Assembly (NCBI RefSeq): GCF_011297335.1
Contig: NZ_JAAOTJ010000009.1
Coordinates: forward strand, 62,001-126,000
DNA: 64,000 nt
Origin: Catellatospora methionotrophica
GTDB taxonomy: Bacteria; Actinomycetota; Actinomycetes; Mycobacteriales; Micromonosporaceae
Reading direction: 5' to 3'
A program made the translations under genes and the position numbers. The notes under the pieces are model-generated. The model was not told the DNA's origin. It was given only the letters and a program-made list of their open reading frames with translations, and made no database searches. Positions 8,516-16,639 of the stretch are shown here, piece by piece (position 1 is the stretch's first letter; every line of letters starts with the position of its first letter).

Positions 8516-9118
8516 TCAGGCGACGCCGGGGACGGAGTTCTGGGTGGCGCGTTTGGCGGCGCGGCCGGAGGTGAAGCCGAGGACGAGCTGGATGATGCCG
8601 AGGGCGATGAGCCAGAAGCCGGTGATCCAGACGAGCACGGTCAGGGTGATGCCGGGCCAGAAGAACAGGACCAGGCCGGCGGCGACGCTGAGCAGGCCCA
8701 TCAGCACGGTGCCGATCTTCGGCCAGGTGCCGTGCGTACGCGCGAAGCCGGTCACCACCTCGGCCACCCCGCCGACGATCCAGACCAGGCCCAGCACCAC
8801 GGCCAGCACCTTGATCGAGTCGACGAGGTGCCGCAGGCAGATGATGCCCACGATGATGTAGAGCAGCCCCATCACGGCGATCAGGGCGCGATGGCCGCCG
8901 CTGACGCCCTTGGCTGTCAGGCCCTCGACGACGCGGAAGATCCCCACGACGACGAGCCATACGCCGATCAGCGCCGCGATCAGCACGAGGGTCTTCTCGG
9001 GCCAGAAGGTGAGCGCGAGACCGGCCGCGATCGAGATCAGCCCACCGATGATCGACATGCGCTTGAACGAGCGCAGCGCGGTGGCTTCGAGTGCGGCGTC
9101 TCCGTACGGATCCATCAT
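8516..9118 (-). CDS. HdeD-family (DUF308) membrane protein
   Basis: Integral membrane protein of 200 aa with six evenly spaced hydrophobic segments arranged as a repeated helix-pair unit. Examples are IIGGLISIAAGLALTFWPE and VLIALIGVW-type stretches ending in a W-P-G/E turn, as typical of HdeD/DUF308. E. coli HdeD is linked to acid resistance, but the role in actinobacteria is not established. The first of two adjacent ATGs (9118) is chosen because TATCTT lies exactly 6 nt before it and no ribosome binding site is seen. A second member of the family is at 41437-42225. Confidence 0.85.
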   Translation of the reverse strand: MMDPYGDAALEATALRSFKRMSIIGGLISIAAGLALTFWPEKTLVLIAALIGVWLVVVGIFRVVEGLTAKGVSGGHRALIAVMGLLYIIVGIICLRHLVDSIKVLAVVLGLVWIVGGVAEVVTGFARTHGTWPKIGTVLMGLLSVAAGLVLFFWPGITLTVLVWITGFWLIALGIIQLVLGFTSGRAAKRATQNSVPGVA

Positions 9119-9124
9119 GGTGCG

Positions 9125-9130
9125 AAGATA
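9125..9130 (-). promoter_or_regulatory. Leaderless -10 (TATCTT)
   Basis: TATCTT fits TANNNT and ends 6 nt before the ATG at 9118; no Shine-Dalgarno is present, suggesting transcription starts at or next to the start codon. Confidence 0.5.
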
Positions 9131-9197
9131 ACTCGCAATAACCGTGATTTCTCCCTTTTCGGATGAGTAGCCTCAGGCTCAGACGAAGGGGGCAGTG

Positions 9198-9248
9198 ATG
9201 AGGCGTGGTCCGCTCGAGTTCGCGGTCGCCGAGTCGGGCGCCAGATGA
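9198..9248 (+). CDS. 16-residue leader ORF overlapping the next gene
   Basis: A short frame, MRRGPLEFAVAESGAR, has a good GAAGGGGG ribosome binding site (9185-9192) ending 5 nt before its ATG. Its TGA overlaps the ATG of the following membrane-protein gene as ATGA (9245-9248). The downstream gene has no ribosome binding site of its own. The likely role is translational coupling rather than a functional peptide. The frame is not in phase with the downstream protein, so it is not a simple N-terminal extension. Confidence 0.5.
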   Translation: MRRGPLEFAVAESGAR

Positions 9249-10831
9249 CGGACGCAGCGGAGCCGTCCCTGTCGGCCTGGGAGCGGCGGCTCGCCGACGC
9301 CTCGCACGAGACACGTGAGCCGAGCCCGCCCGCCGTCCGGCGTACCGGCGGCGGGGTTCGGACGCTGCGCTGGGTCGGCGCGTTCGTGCTGGCACTGCTC
9401 GCGGCGGTGCTGGTGCTGGCGTCGGTGACGGCCCGGTTCGCCCGTTCCGAACTGCTCGACACCGACAGTTACGTCGAGACCGTCGCGCCGCTGGCCACCG
9501 ATCCGCAGGTGCAGACGGCCGTCACGGACCGGGTCACCCAGGAGATCATGGCGCGGCTGCCACTGGAGAAGCTCGCGGGCGACCTGGCCGGCGCGGTCAA
9601 CCTGCCGCGGGTGCAGTCGATCATCGACCTGGTGCTGCCCGCCATTACCTCGTGGCTGCAGACCCAGATCCACAAGGTGGTGTACGAGCTGGTCACCTCC
9701 CCGCGTTTCCCCGTGGTGTGGAACCAGGTCAACCGTGCCGCCCACCAGAACATCGAGGGCCTGCTCACCGGCCAGGGCACGGATCTGGTGCACAGCTCCG
9801 GCACCGACATCGTGGTCGACCTCGGCCCGGTGCTGGCCGCCGCGCGCCAGGAACTCGTCGACCGTGGCTTCGGCCTGGCGGCCCGCATCCCCGACATGTC
9901 CATCCCGTACACCGTCGCGCAGGTCGACCAGCTTCCCGAGATCCAGCGGTACGTGCGGCTGCTCGACGTCAGCGCGAACTGGCTGCCGCCGCTGGCCCTG
10001 GTGCTGCTCGGGCTCGCCGTGTGGACCGCCCCGAACCGGCGGCGCGGCCTGATCCTCGGCCTGTCGCTCAGCGCGCTGATGCTGGTCGTGGGACTGATCG
10101 CCAATCAGATGGCGCGGGACCGGGTGGCCGAGCGGGCCACCCTGCGTGGCCTGGACCGTTCCGTGACGCTGGACGTCTACGACACGGTGCTCCGGTTCCT
10201 GGTCACCGCCCTGGTCGCGGTGCTGGTCGCGGCACTGCTCGCGGTGCTGTGGGCACTGCTGGCGGGTCCGTCTCGGCCCGCGGTGCTGCTGCGCCGGGGC
10301 GTGAACGCCGTCGTGGACCGGGCCGTGCGGCCGCTGGCACGGGAGTCGTGGGCGGTGCGGACCGGCGCGTTCGTACGCCGTCACTTCCGCTGGTTCGCGA
10401 TCGCGCTCGGCGTGCTGGTCGGCTGGTGGCTGCTCGCCCGGCCGTCGGTGGCCACGGCCGTGTGGGCGTTCGTCCTCGCCGCGCTCGCCACGCTGCTGCT
10501 GACCGTCGCCCGCCGCACGCCGGCCACGGTTCTGACACCGCTGCCCGCAGGCCCGCCCACCGATCTCGCGCCAGCCACACGGCCCGAACCCGAGGCTACG
10601 ACCACGCCCGTGCCCACGATGGACGCCGATACCGAGCCCGCGGCCGACGCGCCGACCCCGTGGGAGCTGTCCGAGCCGATGCCGACGGAGCAGGCCACAC
10701 GGATCGCATCCGGTGAGCCGGGCAGCGCTGCCGAACGTCCGGCGATGCCCCGCGAGCAGGGCCCGGCCGGGCAGCGGTCGGCTTCGGACGAGCCGCCGAG
10801 CGACCCCACCGGCCGAGCGGTCGATCCGTAA
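9245..10831 (+). CDS. Conserved actinobacterial multi-pass membrane protein, function unknown
   Basis: Membrane protein of 528 aa without a recognised enzymatic motif. A cytoplasmic N-terminus of about 35 residues precedes a first helix (about 38-60). A large predicted extracytoplasmic region of about 185 residues follows, starting with the motif RSELLDTDSYVETVAPLATD. Helix pairs lie at about 250-290 and 318-342 and again at about 380-420. The C-terminal 100 residues are Pro/Thr/Glu-rich and probably disordered. The LLDTDSYVxTVAPLAxxPxVQ segment is a hallmark of a widespread uncharacterised actinobacterial family. Translation probably depends on the 16-codon frame whose stop overlaps this start. 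It is followed by another large membrane protein 28 bp downstream. Confidence 0.8.
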   Translation: MTDAAEPSLSAWERRLADASHETREPSPPAVRRTGGGVRTLRWVGAFVLALLAAVLVLASVTARFARSELLDTDSYVETVAPLATDPQVQTAVTDRVTQEIMARLPLEKLAGDLAGAVNLPRVQSIIDLVLPAITSWLQTQIHKVVYELVTSPRFPVVWNQVNRAAHQNIEGLLTGQGTDLVHSSGTDIVVDLGPVLAAARQELVDRGFGLAARIPDMSIPYTVAQVDQLPEIQRYVRLLDVSANWLPPLALVLLGLAVWTAPNRRRGLILGLSLSALMLVVGLIANQMARDRVAERATLRGLDRSVTLDVYDTVLRFLVTALVAVLVAALLAVLWALLAGPSRPAVLLRRGVNAVVDRAVRPLARESWAVRTGAFVRRHFRWFAIALGVLVGWWLLARPSVATAVWAFVLAALATLLLTVARRTPATVLTPLPAGPPTDLAPATRPEPEATTTPVPTMDADTEPAADAPTPWELSEPMPTEQATRIASGEPGSAAERPAMPREQGPAGQRSASDEPPSDPTGRAVDP

Positions 10832-10859
10832 CTGGCGCGGTTACGGCATGCTGACCGGC

Positions 10860-13800
10860 ATGACCGAGCACGCCTCGTACCCCTGCCCGCTGTGCAGAGC
10901 CACTGCCACGCTGGGCGGCCCCTGCCCTGGCTGCGGTCGCGCGCCGGACCCGGACGCGGCGGCGGTGCTGGCGTACGAGACGCAGATCGCGGCGACCACG
11001 ACGCGGCTGGAGCAGGCGCGGGCCGCGTACGAGACGCTGGCGGACCAGTTGGCGCAGCTGCGCCGCGACCGGGAGGTGTACGCCTCCCGGGTCCGGATCG
11101 CGGTGGCCCGGGAACGCTCGGCGCACCAGCCCACGCTACTCACGCTGCCGCCCACCACCAGCAGCCTGCCGCCCGCCACCGGCGGCCTGCCGCAGGCCGC
11201 GCCGTCCGTGGGACGCCAGCCGGAGTCCTCGCCGCGCACCGTGCAGAACCTGCTGTTCGTCCTGGGCGGGCTGCTGCTCGGCATCGCCGCGATCGTGTTC
11301 ACCGCCGTGGCCTGGGCGACGTTCGACGTGGTCGGCCGGGCGCTGATCCTCGGCGTGCTCACCGTCGGCGTGCTGGCCGTGCCGCCGCTGGTGCGCCGCC
11401 GCGCGCTGACCGCCACCGCCGAGACCTTCGCCGCCCTGGGCCTGCTGCTGGTGGTGCTCGACGGGTACGCCATCTGGTACGTCAACCTCGGCGGCGTCGC
11501 CGACCACGGGAACCCGGGCTTCTATGCGGGCGCGGTGGCCACGTTCACGGCCCTGCTCGGCTACGGCTACGCGCGGGTCGTCGGCACCGCCGCGACCCGC
11601 TTCGGCGCGCTGCTCGCGGCACAGCCCGCGCTGCCCCTGCTCTTCCTGGAGTCCTCGGCGGACGTCGCGGGCTGGTCGCTCATCTTCACCGCGGTCGCAC
11701 TCGGCGACCTCGTTCTCTTCCGCCTCCTGGCTGGACCCGCCGCCGCGCCGACCACAGGCGAAGCGGCTTCGAGCACCGCGGTGCCGGTTACAGGCGAGGT
11801 GGCCACGGAGACCGCCGCGCCGACTGCGGGGGCCACCGGGGCGACCGCGGGCGGCGCGGCGGCAACCGATCCGTCGGGGTCCGTCGCGGCGGCGTCCGGG
11901 CCGGACGAGTCGATCTCCGAGTCGGTGTCCGGGCAGCCTACGCCCGAGCAGGTCGTGCCTAGGCAACCCAGCGCGGCCTCCCCGGCGCCGGTCGCGGTGG
12001 CTGGGCCGGCCAGGGCGGAAGTGCCGGGGCGGGCCGGGCTGCGGGTGCTGTCGCTGCTGGCCTACCTGGGCATGCTCGGGATCGGCGGGCTGCTGTCGCT
12101 GGTCGCGTGGCTGCTCGGGGCCGACCTGGACACCGCGGTGACCGGCTCGCTGGCGCTGCTCGCGGCGGCCGGGGTGCTGGCGGCCGGGCTCTGGCAGATC
12201 GGCGCCACGGCCGGGTTCGCGCGGCCCGAGGCGGGCGGGGTGATCACCGTGGCGCTCGCCGCGGCGCTGGCACGACCACCGCTCGTGCAGTGGCCGCACC
12301 ACTGGCTGCTCGTGATGGCGGGCGCGGCCGCGCTGGTGGCGGCACTCGTGCTGCTGCTGGGCGGCCCACTGTCGGCACGCTGGCCGGCCGTTCGTCTCGG
12401 CATGATCTGTGGTGCGGCGCTGGCGCTGAGCGTGCCCGCGCTGTGCGCCGCGGGCTGGGCGCTGGGCGCCGCCTGGCAGTCCATCGAGGACGCGCTGCCG
12501 TGGTGGGCGGCCGCACCGGCCCGCTTCGACGGTTCGTACGGCTGGCTGCTGCCGGTGAGCCTGGCCCTGGTCGCCGTCACGGCGTGGCTGCTGACCGGGC
12601 CGCCGGTGCCGGAGCCGGTGCGGGCGTACGCCGCCGGCGTGGCGGTGCTGCTGCTCCCGCTGACGGTGCCGGGCCACCCGGCGCTGACGCCGTGGGCGGC
12701 GCTCGCCTGTGACCTGGCCGGGGCCGCCGTCGCACTGGCCGTGGCCCTGCTGCTGCGCCGCCACCTCGTGCTCTGGGGCGTGGTGGCCGGTCTGCTGGCC
12801 GGACACGCCCTGCTCGCCGGTTCGGGCAGCCCGGCGCGGTCGGCCTGGGCGCTGAGCGGCGTGGTGCTGCTCGGCCTGGCCGTGGCCGCGATCGGCTGGC
12901 GCAGCGCCCTGGTGCCCGACGGGGGCACCCGTACGTCCGCCGGGACCGGCACGGTGAGCACCGCGAGCGCGCTGCACGGGGTGCGGGTGCTCGGCGGCGT
13001 GAGCGGCGCGGTGGCGCTGGCGCTGGTGCCGCCCATGGTGCACAGCGTGGTGGCCGCGGCGGGGGCCGACGACCCGTGGTCGCGCCGCGCCATGCTGGCC
13101 GCCGCCGTGCTGACGCCGCTGTGGGTGTACCTGTCGCCGCGACGGGTGCGCGACTACGCCGTGATCGGCGGCCTGGCCGGGGCGCTGTGGGCGCTGCCGG
13201 GCGGGCCGATGGCGCAGGATTCGGCGGCGGTCTACGCCGCGCTGTGCACGCTGGCCCTGGCACTGGTCGCGTTGCAGGCGCGGTGGGCACGGGCCGAGAT
13301 CCCGGCGCAGGTGGTGCTGGCGCTGACCCTGCTGCTGTCCGCACCGGCTCTGCACCTGCTCTTCGTCGCGCCGCTGGGCTGGCTGGGCCGGATCTGGGCG
13401 GGCGACCCGGTCGGCACGGGCCTGGCCCCCTACCCGAGCGACCGGCTGTCCTGGTCGTACGCGGTCGCGCTGCTGCTGCTCGCCCCGGCTGTCGCGGCCT
13501 GGTTCCGGCGCGGCGGGGTGCGCCTGATGGCGGTGGCCGGGGGAGTCGTGGCCGGGGTAGCCGGGCTCGCGGCGCTGGCCGCCGTGCAGGCGCCGTGGCC
13601 GACGGTCAGCGCGGTGGAGCTGGTGCTCGGCGCGGGCCTGCTGGTGCTGGCCGCGCTGCGGCGCTACGGCGTGCTGACGCTGGCGGGCGGGCTGTTCGGG
13701 GTGCTGCTGACCGGGGCCGGTCTGGCGGGAATGCTGGCCGAGAAGTGGTCGACGATCGCGGGGCTGGCGCTGCTGACCGTGGCGCTGGCGGTGGTCGCCG

Positions 13801-14627
13801 TGGCCGGAAGCGCCCGGGCGATGCGCACCGTCGGCTGGCTGACCGGGGCGGCCGTCAAGGTGCTGCTGGTCATCGCGATCGGCGAGGCGGCCGAGCTGCG
13901 CTTCGACGTCGTGGCCTACCTCGTGCTCGGGGTCGCGGCGATCGTGCTGGGGCTGGCGTACGCGCCGTTCGCGCGGGAGCAGCGGGTCGCGGCCGAGGCG
14001 GCGGCCCACGCCGCGGCGCTGGTCGCGCTGTCGCTGTGTCACGGACACGTGCAGTCGATCGCGCTGGTACTGGCGCTGTGGGGGGCCGCGGTCGGGCTGA
14101 CCGTGCTGGCCTCCCCGCGCCGCGAGCGGGTGGCGCGCGCTGCCGCAGCCGCGCTCGCGGAGGCGCTCGCGTGGTGCGCGATCCTCGCCGCGCAGGGCGT
14201 CGGCCTGCTGGAGGCGTACACCCTGCCGGTGGCGCTGCTCGCGCTGGCCGTCGGCTGGTACGCGGCCCGGACGCGGCCGGAGCTGTCCAGCTGGCTCTAT
14301 GCCGGTCCGGCGCTGGTCGCGGCGCTGCTGCCGAGCCTGGCGGGTGCGCTGACCGACGAGGCCCCGCTGCGGCGGCTGCTGCTGGGGCTCGGCGCGCTCG
14401 CGGTGACCGTGTTCGGCTCCGTACGCCGTCTGCAGGCGCCCGTGGTGCTCGGCGGCGGAGTGCTGCTGGTGGTGGCGCTGCACGAGCTGCTGCTGGTGTC
14501 ACGGCTGCTGCCGACGTGGGTGCCGATCGCGGTCGGCGGGGCGGTGCTGCTGGCACTGGCCATCACGTACGAGCGGAGTCGCCGCGACGTGGCCCGGTTG
14601 CGGGGGGCCATCGGCCGGATGCGGTAA
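10860..14627 (+). CDS. Very large polytopic membrane protein with N-terminal zinc ribbon
   Basis: Protein of 1255 aa that I cannot assign to a characterised family. The N-terminus carries a zinc-ribbon motif (Cys9-x2-Cys12 and Cys22-x2-Cys25). A Gln/Arg/Ala-rich coiled coil follows (about 38-75), then a Pro/Thr linker. From about residue 108 to the end there are more than 25 hydrophobic segments, interrupted by one low-complexity Ala/Thr/Pro/Ser insertion at about 293-380. Length and composition resemble large actinobacterial membrane proteins annotated only as hypothetical or permease. An in-frame ATG at 10848 is an alternative start; neither has a clear ribosome binding site, so expression may be coupled to the gene 28 bp upstream. 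Confidence 0.8.
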   Translation: MTEHASYPCPLCRATATLGGPCPGCGRAPDPDAAAVLAYETQIAATTTRLEQARAAYETLADQLAQLRRDREVYASRVRIAVARERSAHQPTLLTLPPTTSSLPPATGGLPQAAPSVGRQPESSPRTVQNLLFVLGGLLLGIAAIVFTAVAWATFDVVGRALILGVLTVGVLAVPPLVRRRALTATAETFAALGLLLVVLDGYAIWYVNLGGVADHGNPGFYAGAVATFTALLGYGYARVVGTAATRFGALLAAQPALPLLFLESSADVAGWSLIFTAVALGDLVLFRLLAGPAAAPTTGEAASSTAVPVTGEVATETAAPTAGATGATAGGAAATDPSGSVAAASGPDESISESVSGQPTPEQVVPRQPSAASPAPVAVAGPARAEVPGRAGLRVLSLLAYLGMLGIGGLLSLVAWLLGADLDTAVTGSLALLAAAGVLAAGLWQIGATAGFARPEAGGVITVALAAALARPPLVQWPHHWLLVMAGAAALVAALVLLLGGPLSARWPAVRLGMICGAALALSVPALCAAGWALGAAWQSIEDALPWWAAAPARFDGSYGWLLPVSLALVAVTAWLLTGPPVPEPVRAYAAGVAVLLLPLTVPGHPALTPWAALACDLAGAAVALAVALLLRRHLVLWGVVAGLLAGHALLAGSGSPARSAWALSGVVLLGLAVAAIGWRSALVPDGGTRTSAGTGTVSTASALHGVRVLGGVSGAVALALVPPMVHSVVAAAGADDPWSRRAMLAAAVLTPLWVYLSPRRVRDYAVIGGLAGALWALPGGPMAQDSAAVYAALCTLALALVALQARWARAEIPAQVVLALTLLLSAPALHLLFVAPLGWLGRIWAGDPVGTGLAPYPSDRLSWSYAVALLLLAPAVAAWFRRGGVRLMAVAGGVVAGVAGLAALAAVQAPWPTVSAVELVLGAGLLVLAALRRYGVLTLAGGLFGVLLTGAGLAGMLAEKWSTIAGLALLTVALAVVAVAGSARAMRTVGWLTGAAVKVLLVIAIGEAAELRFDVVAYLVLGVAAIVLGLAYAPFAREQRVAAEAAAHAAALVALSLCHGHVQSIALVLALWGAAVGLTVLASPRRERVARAAAAALAEALAWCAILAAQGVGLLEAYTLPVALLALAVGWYAARTRPELSSWLYAGPALVAALLPSLAGALTDEAPLRRLLLGLGALAVTVFGSVRRLQAPVVLGGGVLLVVALHELLLVSRLLPTWVPIAVGGAVLLALAITYERSRRDVARLRGAIGRMR

Positions 14628-14689
14628 CTGTCTCCCGCTGAGGCGCTCTGCCCGCAAGAATGGGGGAGAGTGCCTTATAAGGGGGGAAG

Positions 14690-15328
14690 ATGGACTTCTG
14701 GGACGTCTTCTGGCTGCTGCTGATCTTCATTCCGCTGCTGCTGATCTGGGGCTTCGCGATCGTGGACATCTTCCGCCGCGACGACCTGTCGGGTTGGCTC
14801 AAGGCGCTGTGGGTGGTGGTCGTCATCCTGCTGCCGTTCCTCGGCACGCTGATCTACCTGATCTTCCGCCAGCCCGGTGCCACCCCGCAGGAGCGGCAGG
14901 CGATGGACCAGGCCAGCCGCGAGTTCGTGGAGAAGTACTCGCCGAGCGACTCGGCCCAGCAGCTCAGACTGCTGTCCGACCTGCACGACCGGGGCAAGCT
15001 GACCGACGTCGAGTTCGCCGAGGAGAAGACCCGCCTGCTCGACGCCGCCCGCGCCCACGGCGCAGCGTCCGGTTCCGGACCGACGACCGCCCGGCCGGAC
15101 CGGGACACGACCGACGCGGCAGGGGCCCTGTCCACTCGGCCCGACCGTGGTGAGACCGCCGCCGGGGTGACCCCGCCTACGCGACCGGACCCAGGGTCGG
15201 CTACCGGCATGGGTACGCCACCGACCGGCCCCGGGACGCCGTCGGCGGGACCCGGCGGACCGGCCGCGCCGTCCGAGAACGGAGGCGCGAGCGAGCCTCC
15301 GCGCCGCCCACGGGGCTTCGGCGCATAG
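14690..15328 (+). CDS. PLDc_N / SHOCT domain membrane protein
   Basis: Small membrane protein of 212 aa. Two N-terminal helices (about 4-24 and 38-60) form a PLDc_N-type module (IWGFAIVDIFRRDDLSGWLK ... ILLPFLGTLIYLI), the anchor of cardiolipin synthases but here without any catalytic HKD motif. Residues about 85-117 form a SHOCT-like short helical domain (LRLLSDLHDRGKLTDVEFAEEK). The C-terminal 95 residues are a disordered Pro/Gly/Thr-rich tail. Such stand-alone PLDc_N-SHOCT proteins are common in actinobacteria and uncharacterised. A very strong AAGGGGGGAAG ribosome binding site precedes the ATG. Confidence 0.85.
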   Translation: MDFWDVFWLLLIFIPLLLIWGFAIVDIFRRDDLSGWLKALWVVVVILLPFLGTLIYLIFRQPGATPQERQAMDQASREFVEKYSPSDSAQQLRLLSDLHDRGKLTDVEFAEEKTRLLDAARAHGAASGSGPTTARPDRDTTDAAGALSTRPDRGETAAGVTPPTRPDPGSATGMGTPPTGPGTPSAGPGGPAAPSENGGASEPPRRPRGFGA

Positions 15329-15383
15329 ACGGCGGGCTGTGACCTTGGACGTTTGCGGGTTGCGGCAGGTCGCGCACCGAACC

Positions 15384-15389
15384 TAGGGT
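15384..15389 (+). promoter_or_regulatory. Leaderless -10 (TAGGGT)
   Basis: TAGGGT ends 8 nt before the ATG at 15398, with TTGCGG 18 bp upstream as a possible -35. No ribosome binding site is present. Confidence 0.55.
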
Positions 15390-15397
15390 CTGTGGCT

Positions 15398-16450
15398 ATG
15401 AGGTTCGAGGTCAGTCATGTGCTGGATGCGATCGAGCGGCGACTGGGCACCGACCCGGCGCTCGCCGCCGGGGTGCTCGACGTGGCTGAATTGATCTATT
15501 GCGCCGACCTGGACGGCGGCCGCCCCGCCAACCTGGTCCGGCTCGGCATGGTGGTCGACGGGCTCGCGCGCCAGGTCGGCGAGGAGCACGTCTCGGCATA
15601 CTGCGTGGTCGACAAGTCGCTGCTGTCCAACCAGGACCTGACCTCCAACGAGCGCATGGTCATGCGCCGCTGGGGCGACGACGGCGTCGTCGAGGTCGTC
15701 GTCGGCGCGGCAGCACGGGTCATCGAGGTCTCCGAGCTCACCGGCCTGCCCATCGTCTCGCGGGTGCTGCCCGCGGTCTGGTCGCCGCTGCCCGGCGCGG
15801 GCGGCACCGTGCTGCAGCCGCGCGGACCCGTGCCCACCGGCCCGTCGCCGGTCGGCCGCCAGCTCACCGCGCGCTGGTGGCACTGCCCCGACCCGGACTG
15901 CGCCAACTTCGGCCCGGCCCGTCGCGGCAGCGGCCAGCCCGTGCCGCGCCTGCGCAACGGCCAGCCGATCTGCCCCCGGCACGACGCCCCACTGGGCGAC
16001 TCCGGCCCGCGCCCGCCGCAGCAGGTCCTGGCCGTACGCGTCGACGGTGTGATCCGTACCCGCTTCGTGGTCACGGCCGCCGGTCCCGTGGTCGTCGGCC
16101 GCGCCCCCGACGGCGGCCAGGGCCAGGTCGGCATCCAGCTCGGCCCGTGGCTGAGCGAGGACGCCCGCGCCAAGGTGAGCCGTGCGCACGTGTCGGTCGC
16201 GCTGTCGCCCCAGGGCGTCTCGGTCACCGACCTGAGCATGAACGGCACCCTGGTCCGCCTCGGTGGAGCCGCCGACGGGGAACTCCAGCTCAGCCGAGGC
16301 GCGACGCGCCAGCTCGGGGTGTCCGACATCGTCGAGCTGTTCCCCGGCGTCGAGATCGGCCGCATCGGTGCCCTGGCCAGCAGCCGTCCACTCGACTCCG
16401 CCTCCGTCATGTCCGACGCCCCGACGATGACCTTCCGCCCCGGCTACTGA
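15398..16450 (+). CDS. FHA-domain protein
   Basis: Cytoplasmic protein of 350 aa. The C-terminal third (about 235-325) is a forkhead-associated phosphothreonine-binding domain with the expected GRAPDG, SRAHVSV and LSMNGTLVRL motifs. The first 140 residues form an uncharacterised globular region (FEVSHVLDAIERRLGTDPAL ...). The middle contains a small Cys/His cluster (WHCPDPDCANFG and ICPRHD) that looks like a zinc-binding ribbon. FHA proteins usually bind Ser/Thr-kinase targets; no kinase gene is in the window. The internal ATG 15398 is chosen because TAGGGT lies 8 nt before it. Confidence 0.85.
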   Translation: MRFEVSHVLDAIERRLGTDPALAAGVLDVAELIYCADLDGGRPANLVRLGMVVDGLARQVGEEHVSAYCVVDKSLLSNQDLTSNERMVMRRWGDDGVVEVVVGAAARVIEVSELTGLPIVSRVLPAVWSPLPGAGGTVLQPRGPVPTGPSPVGRQLTARWWHCPDPDCANFGPARRGSGQPVPRLRNGQPICPRHDAPLGDSGPRPPQQVLAVRVDGVIRTRFVVTAAGPVVVGRAPDGGQGQVGIQLGPWLSEDARAKVSRAHVSVALSPQGVSVTDLSMNGTLVRLGGAADGELQLSRGATRQLGVSDIVELFPGVEIGRIGALASSRPLDSASVMSDAPTMTFRPGY

Positions 16451-16492
16451 CCCGAGCGGCACTGGGCTCGGCTACCACCCACCCCCACTGAC

Positions 16493-16553
16493 AGACGCTG
16501 GCCTATCTGGATGAGTTCGATCTTCGAAAACTCATCCAGATAGGCCAGCGTCT
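16493..16553. repeat. Long hairpin element, family 2, copy 1 (25-bp perfect arms)
   Basis: The left arm 16493-16517 begins AGACGCTGGCCTATCTGG and is perfectly complementary to 16529-16553, with an 11-nt loop around TTCGATCTTCGAA. It lies between the convergent FHA and rocD genes. Clearly related elements lie at 19660-19726 and, decayed, at 47342-47392. A terminator function is likely; the sequence identity between copies is not explained by that alone. Confidence 0.7.
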
Positions 16554-16639
16554 ATGTGAAGCGGGGCGGTGCAGCCGCCGGCTTCACCGGCAGCGGGTGG
16601 GGCGGGGTGGTGCAGCCGCGGGGTGGGTGGGCGGGCCGG

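Noticed and set aside
11136-14483. Very long open frame on the minus strand opposite the giant membrane protein
   Set aside because: It mirrors the codon phase of a high-GC gene; the translation is Arg/Gln/His/Gly-rich without domains, and the plus-strand product has a zinc ribbon and clear helices.
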